Translations under genes and position numbers: made by a program
In this document: positions 46,990-59,412 of the stretch, in pieces
Position numbering within the stretch: position 1 is the stretch's first letter
How the letters are laid out: each line of letters opens with the position of its first letter
DNA from: Heliocidaris erythrogramma
Taxonomy: Eukaryota; Echinodermata; Echinoidea; Camarodonta; Echinometridae
Direction: 5' to 3'
Assembly: GCA_025617745.1 (NCBI GenBank)
Contig: CM046853.1
Location: forward strand, 59,171,233 to 59,235,232
Length of the DNA: 64,000 nt
The notes under the pieces: model-generated
Told to the model about the DNA's origin: nothing
The model's database searches: none
Seen by the model: the letters and a program-made list of their open reading frames with translations, nothing else

Positions 46990-48711
46990 GAGACAAATAT
47001 TTCAATAGGAGCACTGATAGTCTATGTTTACTCCGCTAATGCAGATGTTTAGCCGATTCGTCTCATTACAAATCTTTGACTCTCTGTATAGGTACAGTTC
47101 AATGGCATATGGGGGAAGGGTAATATTTGTATTTCATATTAGTACATGTGACTACCATCAGGCAATAGCCAATGACCATTGCTGGGCACAACAGCTCCAG
47201 AAAGCACCACCTGTTATTAAGTATCCAAGGACATTGTGGATGACCATCAGCGTCATATGTTGATGATACACTGGGGTACAACAAGAGGGTCAATATTACC
47301 CCCCCCCCCTTCAAACAACTAACCTTTATAGCTATATGATATGGGTAATTAACCTCTTCTATTAATCAAATGTTATATAGCAAAACAAAGAGAGGCTTGA
47401 GCATCTTATTTAATGAAAAACTTGATAGAATTAAGGAACGAGAACCATGTGAACATCATATCAAATAAACACTATAAAACCAGGCAGGGTAAGGGTGAGC
47501 ATGCATTGCCATGCATGACCAGCAAGCTGTGAGTGTTTACGCTCGAGGAATACCCATGATGAAAGCTGACAAAAACATGGTGTACGCTGACCTCCCTAAA
47601 ACTAATTTCCTCATACAATGTTACTCTATATGTCTTCTTATCAGTGTGTATACTCCTTTTGCAATTTCTACATATAAGCCTAATATCTCCTTACAATTTT
47701 TTGAAATAAATTTCCTCTCATATGAATGCACTGAATGTTTGTCAGGATATCCCACTGAGCTTTCCTGCCATTTTGGGATATACCGGTAGTTAACTTACAA
47801 CCAACCAACAGTTTTTGATAGCAGGAATTGAGAGGCAAACTATTCATTAGTTTCAAAGATTTAAATTTTGTACCATTAAACTTGCACGTCAGTAGGCCTA
47901 TATTTTGTAACTTTCCATCTGAAAAACAATAGTATTTAAGATTATCCAAAATACATTACATTTTTTGCCTTCTTTATGAAATAAACAAGACAGTTTTTTG
48001 TTCATGATTTGGCTCTGTCTGACATACTTCACTTTTATCTTGTAAAGTTGCACCTATTTCAAACAGTTGAGGGCTCTTGGTAGGTCAACAAATTTATCAT
48101 ATTGAGTCGTATCCATATGGGTTCTGCTTCTACAATCTAACCTTCAACTCTGTACAAATTAAACTATTTGAACAGTTGAGGGCGTTTGCTAAGTAATAAA
48201 TTTCACAAGTTCAAGGGTGTTGACATCAACTTATTTAACAATTCTGATACAACCATATATCATACTAATTATCCAGTAGATATAGTAATTAACTATCTAG
48301 AATAATGTTTTGTGTTACGTTTGATAAATTCTTCATACATTATATTTTTGCTCAGATATTCTACTTCCTATATATCATAAGTACTTAGCTCATTTCCCCA
48401 ATTTAAAAATATAGTCTGTTCTCTGTCCACATATGGACCCCCTCCCTCTGCATAATATCTTGAACTCTTGATACACTGCATTACTTTCAGAACAGTACAT
48501 ATGAAAGTACATGTAGCTTCTATAGAAATCTTTGAAAATTGAAATAAAAGAATATTTTCACTAGATGGCGCTACACCAAAATTACAGAGTATCTTGTTCA
48601 GTCTAATTCTTTAAAGTCCAATGTACAATTATTAAAAATGGATAAGTCCAAACAGCAATTTTTTGATTTCTTTAATTCTGTTTCATAAAACAAGATTCTC
48701 ATTACTCTGTA
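46990..48711. other. non-coding stretch, nothing recognised
   Basis: AT-rich with a C10 run at about 47,299-47,308. No gene or repeat ends are supported. Confidence 0.45.
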
Positions 48712-48795
48712 GTAATAATATATCTGTACAGTGCTTAGAGACATCGCTGATGTATTAGGTGCTATATAAAAGTGGAATATTAGTATTATTATAAT
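48712..48795 (+). mobile_element. SINE 3' tail fragment
   Basis: ATATCTGTACAGTGCTTAGA, TTAGGTGCTATATAAA and a TATTATTATAAT end match the 3' tail of the SINE at 49,100-49,378 (TATCTGTAAAGCGCTTAGAA ... AGGTGCTGTTTAAAT). The tRNA head is absent, so this is a truncated copy or an independent element sharing the same tail. Confidence 0.6.
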
Positions 48796-49049
48796 ATACA
48801 CAAATGAAAATAGCGAAAATGATTTTTGTCCAGGATCACGATTATTTAGTGTTTTCCTTGTTCTGTATTCCATGTCCCATTCTTTACACGGCAGATTTCA
48901 AGTTAAGGGCAGGTCCCATTCTACCGATAAAGATGACAAAATATGATATAACTAGAACTAGAACTATAAATGAATAATGCGGAAAAGATATGTGTGTTGC
49001 AATACAGCCAATCCAAGAAAATCGGTGCTGGAGGCTCATTAGCCTATAT

Positions 49050-49087
49050 ATATATATACATATATATATTATATATATATATATATA
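49050..49087. repeat. (TA)n microsatellite
   Basis: Alternating TA with single interruptions, directly before the SINE head. Confidence 0.9.
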
Positions 49088-49099
49088 AATCTACAGAGG

Positions 49100-49378
49100 T
49101 GTTTTAGTTTAGTGGTTTAAACACTTGAATAGAGTTGCAAAGGTTGTGGGTCGATCCCGGCACGGCTCTTATGTCATTGAGCATCAAGACATTTTAGACC
49201 AAGGGGTTGAGTGGGTACCCGGTAGGATGCAACTAGATAGAATGCTCCCCGGTGGAGTGGACAAGGTGCACACATTGTGTGCGGGTAAGCCTGAATCAAC
49301 AGGTTAATAATATATCTGTAAAGCGCTTAGAAACACTGTAGATTGTAGTAGGTGCTGTTTAAATCAGATTATTATTAT
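49100..49378 (+). mobile_element. tRNA-derived SINE, copy 2 (full length)
   Basis: A-box-like TTTAGTTTAGTGGTTTAAAC (near 49,103-49,121) and B-box-like GGGTCGATCCCGG (49,148-49,160) have tRNA-like spacing. The body carries GAGTGGGTACCCGGTAGGA, shared with the SINE near 60,588. The 3' tail CTGTAAAGCGCTTAGAAACA leads into an ATTATTATTAT end. It would be transcribed by RNA polymerase III and moved by a LINE partner that recognises the tail. The A box is degenerate. Confidence 0.75.
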
Positions 49379-50700
49379 ACTGGTGAGATGGAAATGGCAG
49401 AAATGATATGCATACTTGTTCCACATTAAATTCAGGAGACCAATTTGAGGAGAATTTAAATTTGTGATTATAATTAATGTTATTAGTAATATGGGAACGG
49501 CCGTTAAATATTTCTTTTCATTTGTAAAAAAAAACATGATCAGATGGTATGCCATTGTCAAATTTGATTTACTTCTATTCTGGGGGTGGGGTAAAAGGTG
49601 CCTTCAGAACAGTGACACAATATCCAGCCAGTAGTTCACTGCAATTAACATGAGATAGACTTCACAGTATGGCTGTCACATTCTATTCTCATAATTACTT
49701 ACTAAATTGACTTTCATTATCATTAATAACCATCATACAAAAATACAAAAGGCAAATACCTTACTGAAACAATCTTGATGTTATTTCGATTGATAGAATT
49801 GCAACATGTGAGACATGTTGAGAGCAATCAAAACCATATTGCATTCCAAGAAATTAACTTCTATAAAATAAATGATATTCCTTACTTTATCATGTGGCTT
49901 TCAAACTCTTCAGGTGATATTTATACTCTCTATATAATTAACAATATGTTTATCATTGTATGTAGGCAGGCAAAATAAAGTTCTATGTAATTAAGTTTGA
50001 AGCATTAAAGTATAAAACATCATGTATCCTCCCAACTGCTATTCAAACTTTAAATTTTTAAAAATTTTATGCCATTTCACAAAATATGATTGACAAGCAA
50101 AATGAATATGGGAAACACTGAATCTTGCAATTCTAGATTTATAACACACAATAACACACAATAGGAGTGTATCTCCGATCATTTTACTGCGAAACTGGAC
50201 AATAAAAAATTCATTGTATGACACAGGCTCTGTTTCCCTTTAGTTCCAGCTTACACCGTATAATTTTTTATTTCTGCCATATGTCTGTTTCACTCTAATA
50301 AATGTAAGATGAAAAGTTTGGGTTTGTCTGTATTTGTTGATAAAAACGTCAGCTGAAACGATTTTGCATGCCTTTGACCCATGGACTACTGAATTCTTTC
50401 ATTCCCCTTGGCTTAATACAGAATCCACCTTGTGCGATGGGCTAACTTTGCATAGTCTGAATATAGACTGAGTGATTCGTGTGAATGCGGCCAGTTATCA
50501 GCCAGACATCTCACCTAGTATGAAACCTACAATGTAAAGATCATCAGGAGTGATACGTGTGTGCCGTGGCAACACATCAGGAGATGATGAGACAAGATAG
50601 GGCAATCCTCAGGATGCAATCCAGACTGGCCTTTAGAAACGTGGAGACGGGAGAGGAAGAGGACTTACCGCATCATAGAAGGTTACAGGGAGTAGATCAG
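49379..50700. other. non-coding stretch
   Basis: AT-rich. 50,370-50,430 carries a degenerate copy of the TTAACCCATTG-type repeat. The open frame entering from about 50,557 has a plausible-looking peptide (RAILRMQSRLAFRNVETG) but runs into a poly-C tract, and I found no domain or splice support. Confidence 0.4.
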
Positions 50701-50726
50701 CCCCCCTCCCCCCCCCCCCCCCCCCC

Positions 50727-50770
<44 letters not shown>

Positions 50771-50777
50771 AAAAAAA
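50701..50777. repeat. poly-C followed by poly-A
   Basis: About 60 bases of C with two interrupting T, then 17 A. Length is probably unreliable in sequencing. Confidence 0.95.
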
Positions 50778-52599
50778 TGTCTTAACAAGTTTCAACAATG
50801 TCATGCATAATTAGTTGTTTGCCTTGGAGAAAAATATGACACTATAAATTTATAATCCCACTTTGCAAATGACATGTAATATGTTATAATGCTGCATGTA
50901 TCAAATGAAACCCATAAGTTTTGATAAAGAAAAAAATTTCAAGTTTGAATGCACTGAAAGTTAATCTTTCCAAAATTATTCAAATAAAGCATACAATCAT
51001 ACATGCAGAATAGGAAGATCTGTGCTGAACCCATCGCAAACAGGGTAGACTGCTAAAAAAAAAGTACACCTGCACCTAGCTCCTACACCCCTGTCAGTAT
51101 TTTCCTCCTGTTACTTATGGGGGAGGAGAGATTGGAGGAAATGGGTCAAGGAGGGGGAGGAGAAAGGGAGGTGTTATCCCTGGAGAATTGGGAGATGTGT
51201 CCGATAGATATTTGGAAGGCTACTTTTAGATGAGATCCTTGATCAAAGGCGAGATTACGCCAATGAAGATCTTAACTCACTATCTTTCAATCTATCAAGA
51301 ACTACATTGTAAGTAGAAGAAGTTAAGTAAGAGTACAAGGCCTAAATGCCTGTTTGCTTCTCAATCAAACCTTTTGAACTTATTCCCTGATAACAAAAAA
51401 GACATATTGACAAAAAGTACAAAAATATACTGAGTGTTAGTGAAAGGTAGGATCTTTCAACCACTTGAATACTATTTCACTTGTCTAAATCTTCTACAAA
51501 AAAATATTAGTAACACAGCTTTTCTGAACAAAAAATAATCAAATCTCTAGTTGTTTTTACTTCCCATACTTCCTAATTTTCATATCTGCAAAAAAATAAG
51601 ACGATTTGAACCTAATGGATGGGGAGTCAACATCTAAAATGGATGCTGCCCTCTATGAATGCAAAATGTTGATGTCCTCAGATGAATCATGCTTGGTCCA
51701 TGTGGGCTTGTGTGACAGTCATATTATTATACAACAGAAAAAGTTTTTCTCACCAAAGCTGACATTTAAAGTGCTGACAAAATAGATCAGTGACACGTAT
51801 TTGTCATATATGGCCTCCTTTCTGACAACAGATTTTTGGCACAAGATACCTGTCGGCCATAAGATAACTCTGTTACTCACTGGCTAAAATAATCTCCAAT
51901 AGTTATTATCTTCCAAAGATTCAACCAAGTAATCATTTCTGAAGTTTTCACATTGAGAAGGCAATTTGCTTTTTTGCCACCTATTAAAAGTCCATTCGAT
52001 TGAGACAAATCCCACAGTTACTACTTAAAAACCACTTTAAACCTCTGACCCATACGTCGTGTTGCTTGCCAAAATACATTTTCTTCCCTTCAGAGGTAAA
52101 TGGCAAGAGCACTTCTTTTATAATGCTGACTAGTATTTCAAGATACATTTTCAACTTTACAGATATACAAGGAGATTTTTGTAGTTTTGAAGGGGTGTAA
52201 GCATCTTGATCTTCAAACTATCTCCATAATTTTAATAAATAGCTGAATGCAATGGACATGACACTTTGATCTATTACTTACTGCTATAATGAGCATAATT
52301 AGCTATGAACTACTATGGTGATCAAATCTGAAGTGATGGCAATTTATTATAGATACATCATGCACAGACACAAATCATTATGCATACCGGTAGTTCAGTT
52401 ATGTTTAAATTGAATATCATCAGCAACTTTAAAAACATTTATATTTGAACTAAATTCTTATAACGATATTTGAAACACAAGAAGAGTATATATCGATTCA
52501 CTGCAGTAAGTGATATTGATTTAGAGAGCTGTAACCCAGGAGTTAATCCTAGTTGAGCATGTGACATCACACCCAGATTATCTGTCTGCCGCAACACGA
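50778..52599. other. non-coding stretch, nothing recognised
   Basis: No exon, repeat ends or RNA gene could be supported. Confidence 0.45.
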
Positions 52600-52704
52600 C
52601 TCCCAGGCCTGGGTCCACTAACCACACTGCAAAGAGCCAATAACCTTTATCAATACAGGCCTATGCTCACGGTTTCAATTAACATGTAACATATTCTGTA
52701 ATCT

Positions 52705-53240
52705 GCAACAATGATTTCCACACTGTTTTTGTGATTAATGTCTCACTTTGCAAGCTAAAAATTATTTCCATATTGTTTGGGGATTATGTCTCACTTTGCA
52801 AGCTAATGATGATTTCCATCTTGTTTTGGGATTATGTCTTACTTTGCAAGCTAATGATGTTTTCCATTTTTTGGGGGGATTATGTTTCACTTTGCAAACT
52901 AACAATGACTTCCAGTTATTTTCGTGTTTAATATCTCACTTCACAAGCAACAGTGATTCTTTTGTGATTATGTCTCACTTGGCATTAGATTGCCCCCCAC
53001 CCATGACAAAAAAAATGCATTTTTCCTTTTCAATTACAGTAATAATAATTGCATCTTCTTTCATTTTGTTTTGGGATCATGTCTCACTTTGTAATCTAAT
53101 TTCCACATTATTTTCATGATTAATGTCTCACTTTGCAAGCTAAAAATGGTTTCCACATTGTTTTTTGTGATTAATATCTCACATCACACATTAACAATGT
53201 TTCTTTTTGTGATTATGTCTCACTTCACATTAAATTGACC
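52705..53240. repeat. ~48-bp minisatellite, about 10 degenerate units
   Basis: The core ATTATGTCTCACTTTGCAAGCTA recurs in truncated and variant form at about 52,741, 52,789, 52,837, 52,885, 52,934, 52,973, 53,082, 53,126, 53,177 and 53,219. The first four intervals are exactly 48 bp. Because 48 is a multiple of three, 16-residue repeats appear in open frames; this follows from the period and is not evidence of coding. Confidence 0.85.
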
Positions 53241-53381
53241 CTTCCCCAATGACAGCTATATTACATTCACTTTAAAAAATTGCGATATCAAGTTTCAACA
53301 TTGAGGAAACATACATGTTGACTCCAAAATGAGTAAGAGATTGAAATATATACAGAAAGAAGAGAAATAAATGTACCAATA

Positions 53382-53431
53382 GAGAGAGAGAGAGAGAGAG
53401 AGACGGGGGGGGGGGGGGGGGGGGGGGGGGA
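53382..53431. repeat. (GA)n plus poly-G
   Basis: (GA)n followed by about 27 G. The homologous place in copy B (near 56,545) has only GGGAGAGAGGGGAAGG, so the run expanded in copy A. Confidence 0.9.
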
Positions 53432-54125
53432 AGAGTAATCATTTGTTTGCAAAGAGTCAAGCCATATCCCTCCTTGTAACAATTCACTCAATATCACACT
53501 CATTTGCATACCCAATACATAGCAAATAATATCTAAGAGACACCATCCTCATTGTAAAAGTTTCATTCAGAAAGTCAGTCTCTTGCCTCCATTAGGATCC
53601 CTGTGTAAATGGAGTGACTTACAAGATCTTGCTTTCGGAGATATAATTTGGGGATACCTTTTGATGTGGCTCTGTGCTGGGCCCTGGTGCATGGGTTATT
53701 GGGCTTAGAACAACACATACAGGCAGTCTGCAGCCCATGCGTTAATATGCCAAAATGCTGATTCCCGCGAAGATTTCCTCTTCACTGGATAGAGTCTCGC
53801 GAAATGAGATAGCGTGAGATTTGGCGAGATATTTGCAAGAGTCTAGAAGGTATCTTACAAATGAAAATAATGCAGAAATCGTTCGGCTATGGTTAAGGTA
53901 CTTCTCCATGACATTTCGTTCTTTACTTTGGTATATAACATGACTATATTTGATCGGATTTGGATATCATTTTTCCCGTCCAAAAATGATGAAATTCCTG
54001 ACTTTTTTGGAGCAATTTTAGCCTCTATTTGCTTCTTCCGAACTCCTGACTGGTATAAAGTTTTTTAAAATCTAAGTGATGTTGATGATCGTAGCGTTGG
54101 ATTATTGGCAATAACAATGAAGTCA

Positions 54126-54422
54126 CGGTCAAGAATTCAATTCAAGATATTGCTGCTAACCTTCAAGGCTATACACAATCTGGCGTGAAAGTACATCACT
54201 TCCCTCATCGAAGAACGTCACCGCCGCCCTGGCTTACGGACTCCAGGAATTACCCTCCAGGTTCCAAGGACTAGACTCAAGACGTTTGGGGACCGTGCAT
54301 TTTCATCAGTGGCTCCTCGGCTCTGGAATTCGCTTCTGCATGATCTCCAAAACATTACTGGACTTGATCGTTTTAAATCAGGCCTCAAAACTTACCTATT
54401 TCAGCAAGTGTGTGACAAGTAA
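54126..54422 (+). pseudogene. C-terminal end of LINE ORF2 (CR1/L2-like), 5'-truncated
   Basis: Ninety-nine codons in one frame ending at TAA 54,420-54,422. Recognisable segments are RIQFKILLLTFKAIHNLA, LQVPRTRLKTFGDRAFSSVA, PRLWNSLLHDL and RFKSGLKTYLFQQ. These match the conserved tail of the reverse-transcriptase ORF2 in CR1/L2-clade non-LTR retrotransposons. One in-frame TGA near 54,183 interrupts it. Nothing upstream of about 54,120 looks like RT, so this is a 5'-truncated, dead insertion inside the region between the two duplicated blocks. Confidence 0.9.
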
Positions 54423-54508
54423 CTTTTTTATGGAGCAAGCCCCTTTGAATGTTTTTTAACAGATATATGGGGCTATACAAGTGCTGTGCATCATCATCAT
54501 CATCAATT
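54423..54508 (+). mobile_element. LINE 3' UTR with (ATC)n tail
   Basis: Follows directly on the ORF2 stop and contains GGGGCTATACAAGTGCTGTG, ending in repeated CATCATCATCATCATCAA. Short microsatellite tails of this kind are usual for CR1/L2 elements, instead of poly-A. Confidence 0.8.
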
Positions 54509-55734
54509 AAAAATAATTTTGCAGCAAAAAGAAAATATGGTTTTATTTCAACCATTTTCCGAACAAAATACCCCGTGAAAGCAACTGAGGGGGTAAACGT
54601 CCAGTACGCTACCCAGGATGCAAGGGGGAGGCATGCTCCCAGCAGCTGCTGCTGTGGTTAGTACTTTTAGTCCCGTCGAACATTCACTGTTGCAGTAGCG
54701 TAGAAGGTACACTCAAATCAATGTAAGGAGGATATAAGTCATCAACAATTGCCAACTTACCAGTGATTTTAGGACTATTTTAATTTTCTCTGCTGCAAAA
54801 TTTGGGTTTCCAAGAAGAAAATTAAGTATTAACAATGATATTTTCCCCTTCCTTATGAATGACCTATAAATATCACCACTAATTCACACCAGGGAGCTGG
54901 AAGAGCTCCCTGCTCACACAAAACTTGTCAGCAATGCAGGGTACAAAGTATAGGCCTATTGTACTTTACATGTATAATGTTACATCAAATTCAGCCCACT
55001 ACATGTGCTTATATATGTGTAAAAGTGGGCTGTCCTAGATCAGGATAACTCCTTGATCGTACCAAGGACCTACATGTGTGTAGGTGTACAAGTGGGTGGA
55101 CATACCGTAATACATGTACATTCATTGTATTGAGCAGACGGCGCTTTGTGTGACGTGCCGGTGAGTGGACCAATCATGTTGCGTCATTCGGCACGTTTTT
55201 GGGGGGATGGGAAATAATCTGTATTATGCTTGAACTTGCCGAACTCCTGACTGGTATAAAAGCTAAATCCTCAGGTTTCTAGTCAGTTCTGAAAGAGTAT
55301 TTATTCACGATTCTAATGATCTAAGAAATTTCTTGCAGCAAGATATATGACCTACCGGTATATTTTTTCACCGTTTTGGTCAAGGTTACATCGTTCAATG
55401 TCACTCATAAATGGTCTATTGATTTTAAAAAGTCTTGTAAGTCAAACTGCTAAGTTTGTAGTTGAAATTGGTAGAACTATCATTCTTCTTTCATTTGTGA
55501 CATTTATTGTAAAAATCTGTTCAGAAACAGTGGAGTAATTGGCAGTTTTCTACCATACCCTTCTGCTTATAAATATTTATAATTCTCGCCTTGGCGTAAA
55601 TACGAGTTCCGCAGAAGATGCGCTTTTCCCACGGGCTGCGGACTGACTGCAAAGGAAGAATATAATACAGGTCATCGATATTCTTCATTAATGATGATAT
55701 TTACATACAAACCAAAAGAGGATAGTTTGCTTGA
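54509..55734. other. non-coding stretch
   Basis: Contains GAACTCCTGACTGGTATAAA (near 55,241), also present at 54,042, and a small hairpin AGGGAGCT/AGCTCCCT at 54,891-54,911. No gene is recognised. Confidence 0.4.
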
Positions 55735-55930
55735 AGACAAACAAATTTCATACACTGCTGCATAGGGATTATATTGAGAATAAAATCTGAATTTATAACT
55801 GGATGGAAAGTTGAAGTAGGTTATATCACATCAAATTTCTAATACATTATCCCAAAACACTGCTATACCGTATATAAAGCTGATAAAGTTGACACTGATT
55901 CATAATACATTTATAGTATACCAAGGAAAT
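55735..55930. repeat. local duplication block C, copy 1
   Basis: Collinear with 57,240-57,405: CATACACTGCTGCATAG / CATACTGTTGCATAG, CATCAAATTTCTAATACA / CATATCCAATTTCTTATACA, GCTGATAAAGTTGACAC / GCTGACAAAGTTGACAC, and CAAATGGTA / AAATGGTAG. Similarity is moderate, so the duplication is old. Confidence 0.6.
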
Positions 55931-56129
55931 ACAAATGGTAAGTGTGTGTGTATATATCATATATATCGTCGTTGAATTCACGAAGTGGCACAATGCAAAA
56001 AATAGCATAAAATATCAAATTTCATTAAAAAAATTTTTTAGCATCTATTTACCATCACTTATCACATAACGAAGTTTCGAGTATCAATTTTGATTTATTC
56101 TGCAAACAACGGATGACCAAAAATGACTC

Positions 56130-56710
56130 CCATAATGGTCCCATTAACCGCACTGCACTGAGCCAATAAAATTCCTTAATACATGTCTGAGCTCACAATT
56201 TCAATTGATATGAAACACCCTTTGTCTTGAAATCTATAAAAAATGATTCCACAATGCTTTGTAATTATGTCCCACGAGACAAACCTACCGAACAACATTG
56301 GTTAAAAATATATACAATTTGTCCCTCCTCAGTGACAAATTTTCCTCTTTTAATTGCAAATATTTGTTGTTTTCATTCTAAAATTATGGCAAATTCTTTT
56401 TCATCAATTTTGGGGGCACTGAAATTAGCTTTAAGAAGTATGACATTTATTTGAATGAAACTTACTGTAGCATATTTCAGCTTTATTGTTAGAGATATGA
56501 CATTTATGTGGAAGGAAGCAAAATATAAAACAATGAGAAATAGGGAGAGAGGGGAAGGTTGTTTACAAATAAGTCAAGCCCCTTCTCCCCTCCAATTCTC
56601 CTACCACTCCATTCATTTTAATACACAGAAAGAGACAAGTCATACAAGTAAATTGAGGGACTGGACTTTAGAATCCCTGTGTAAATGGAGTGACTTAAAA
56701 GGTCCTGTAT
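56130..56710. repeat. local duplication, copy B
   Basis: Partner of 52,600-53,640 with the same order of anchors but only one unit of the 48-bp minisatellite core (near 56,240-56,280) and no poly-G expansion. It probably reflects the state before expansion. Confidence 0.7.
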
Positions 56711-56732
56711 TGGGGGTACTCATTTTTTCTGA

Positions 56733-57045
56733 AGGTTCATTTTTCTGAAGCTGGGTTCGTAATTCCGAAACACAAATTTGCCACAGCAGGGGTTCATAAT
56801 TCCAAAAATGAATAGGGTTCATAATTCTGAACGTTTGATGCATTACTCCGAAGGTTCACAATTCCGAAAATGAAATAGGTTTATAATTCTGAAAATGAAA
56901 AAGGGTTCATAGTTCCGAAGGCTTGTAATTCTTAAAATGCAATAGAGCCTTACAAAACATTTTGGAATTACGAACATTCAGAAATATGAACCTTCGGAAA
57001 AATGAACCTTCAGAATTATTAACCTTCTGAAAAATGGCATGTAAC
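56733..57045. repeat. GGTTCATAATTCCGAA short-repeat cluster
   Basis: About ten variants of GGGTTCATAATTCCGAAAAT occur in direct orientation from 56,733 to 56,945. They are followed by several in inverted orientation (GGAATTACGAAC, ATGAACCTTCGGAAAAATGA, CCTTCAGAATTATTAACC) to 57,045. Unit spacing is irregular (about 18-45 bp). No open frame or transposon ends are seen. Confidence 0.75.
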
Positions 57046-58920
57046 CGTCTTGGAGCTAGGGTTCGGGATGCCTGTAGATCTAGTACTGGTGCCTATCTTG
57101 TGTGTAACAGGGCTTAATGACCATATATGGATATGATATAGGTCATGATTTTGCTCTCATAACATGTATTTTGTATTTTATATTTAATAAGTACATGCAT
57201 GTATTAACTTTAATTAGAACCAAAAGGTGTTAAATTAAATAGTTGGCTATTTACATACTGTTGCATAGTGCAGATAATGAGAAGTGCTTGATGGAAAGAG
57301 CGTATCATATCCAATTTCTTATACACTCTCCCCAGTTTTCCCTTTAACGCTGACAAAGTTGACACAAATTCATCACACATCGTGAATACTGGTTACAAAT
57401 AAATGGTAGATATATTTACATGTGCAATACATTCAACATTTGCAAGGAAAGGACTTTCCAAATACAATAGTCTGCAAATTTCCCACAATGATACTGCAAA
57501 ATATTACTGAAAGGACTTGCATACTAGAGCTTTAATCCTTTCTAAATCTTACTTGCAGACAATGCAAACTTTAAAGGTATAGATCACCAGACACTTCCAT
57601 GCAACACTAGAATATAGTTTCATTTTATCCCCAAATCTCATTCCTAATTACCGTTTATGCTTATGCCATTACATTCCAAGCATAATGTTCTTAATCAGGC
57701 TGGCCATATCAAATACTGACAGCGAACTATCAATTTGATATGTGGGCTTAACTCGCCAAGCAGCAACGGAAATGGCAGAATTACTAAATTGGCAACAATC
57801 GCAGACTTTTTCAGCTCAGGCCAGGGTAATTCCAACATGCAAAGGAGCAGCTTGAAGGGTTATTTATAGCAGTTCTATATCTTGGTTAGCCATCGTTATT
57901 CATCATAGCTGATTAAATATGGCAATTATGATGCATGTCAATGAGTGGAAAATGAGTAATATGTATTAGGGAGGCTTCATGGAGCAAGTTGGGTTGAGAG
58001 AATATGACAATTAGCTGGCACCCAAATTCTGATGAAATAAGAAATGGTATGAAATGTTTTCAATTTCTCTTAATAGGATGGCTATGGCAATGTTTACCCA
58101 AATTTATGCCAAAGTACTTCCTAAAATATTTCTACAAAAACAAAGCTACAAAAAAAGAAAGTTTCTATATCATATTTGGCTAAGCAAAATCAGACTTTGG
58201 CAATATATGTTTTACTACTGAAATAAAAATCTATTGATATAGATATGAGGGTACATGTATATTTTTAGAATATTTCTGACGATTGACGACAATTTGCTTG
58301 TCTTATATTCATGTATTTTCCCAATGTTTATCAGCTAAAAATAATAACAAAAAACTTGCAGATTATTATATGAGCCATTTTATTGTTATGATACATAATG
58401 CATACTGGAAAAGATCATTTTCTTTGGAAATATGTCAACATGAAAAATGAATATGAAAATGAATATGTAAATGATCTATATGTAGTTGTGAAAACTGGCA
58501 TGAGATCAAAAATTTTTCTTCAAGACAATAGGACAAATTTACATAACACAATACAAACAAGAAATAGATGTTTACAGGCACATAACAATGTAGGAAAATA
58601 AAAATACAGAAAACATATTATATTCTTTTGAGATAAATGATACAAATTAACTTGTTAATCTTTGATGATATAACAAAAAACAAAAAAAAAACCTGGACAA
58701 AGTTGTTTTTATCAATGTGAAGCTCTTAATTCATCCCCTCACCCCCTGGTTAGATATAACAATTTATGGTAAATGTTCATCAATATATATTATGCAATTA
58801 AATCATTTTGTTGACAACAGTATCATATACATCACAAATTTCATGATGCTCTTAATAATTTCATGATGTTCAGAAATATTGATACATGTATTCCTATTAG
58901 AAAATACCACTTGCAGACAC
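57046..58920. other. non-coding stretch
   Basis: 57,240-57,405 is the second copy of duplication block C. Elsewhere the DNA is AT-rich with no recognised gene. Confidence 0.45.
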
Positions 58921-58927
58921 TTAATAG

Positions 58928-59026
58928 TCCATGTAATATTACAAATTAGGTAATTAACAGTCCATGTAATATTACAAATTAGGTAATTAATAGTCCACGT
59001 AATATTACAAATTAGGTAATTAACTC
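58928..59026. repeat. 33-bp tandem repeat, 3 copies
   Basis: Three near-identical units containing TGTAATATTACAAATTAGGT. A minus-strand open frame of 134 codons (58,803-59,207) shows a corresponding 11-residue repeat NYLICNITWTI. The repeat period explains this, and no other support for coding was found. Confidence 0.95.
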
Positions 59027-59296
59027 TGTTTTTGAAATAACATTTTATTTCCAACTTTGTCCTGGTTTTGTGATGGTGAGTGAGAAAATGTTCGTCTAAG
59101 TTTGATATGAAAATAGCGATGTTCGTATCAATGAATGAACCAAGAATGCAGGTGAAAAGCTGGGCGGCATGTACAAGCCAAGGCTCTATACCTGAGGACC
59201 TAGACATTGTATGGTAGTGTTAAATTCCTCCTCTGATGCTACCAAAGGATCAAACTGTGGCAGAACCTCATATAGAATCTGATCCCCAACATGAAA

Positions 59297-59412
59297 GGAA
59301 ATAACATAAACAACAATCACTCAGCTATATACCATGATGGATTTAGCATTAGAAACATACCAGAGAGGAAATAATATAAACAACAATGGCTCAGCTATAT
59401 ACCATGATCAAT
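59297..59412. repeat. 70-bp tandem duplication
   Basis: GGAAATAACATAAACAACAA...CTCAGCTATATACCATGAT at 59,297 is repeated 70 bp later at 59,367 with few changes. Confidence 0.85.

Larger units (their letters stand above)
52600..53640. repeat. local duplication, copy A
   Basis: Collinear with 56,130-56,710. Shared anchors are CACTAACCACACTGCAAAGA / CATTAACCGCACTGCACTGA, AGCCAATAA, TGCTCACGGTTTCAATT / AGCTCACAATTTCAATT, AAAGAGTCAAGCC / AATAAGTCAAGCC, and CCCTGTGTAAATGGAGTGAC at the right end. Copy A is longer because it contains an expanded 48-bp minisatellite and a GA/poly-G run. Confidence 0.75.

Noticed and set aside
49100..49170. A functional tRNA gene
   Set aside because: A and B boxes are present but the acceptor and anticodon stems do not pair convincingly, and the sequence continues into a SINE body and tail.
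50557..50814. Open frame with a plausible peptide ending in a proline run
   Set aside because: The proline run is the poly-C tract. No domain, start context or splice pair was found, so the upstream peptide is not enough.
52731..53119. Open frames with 16-residue repeats
   Set aside because: They follow from the 48-bp period of the minisatellite; units are degenerate and no splice or start support exists.
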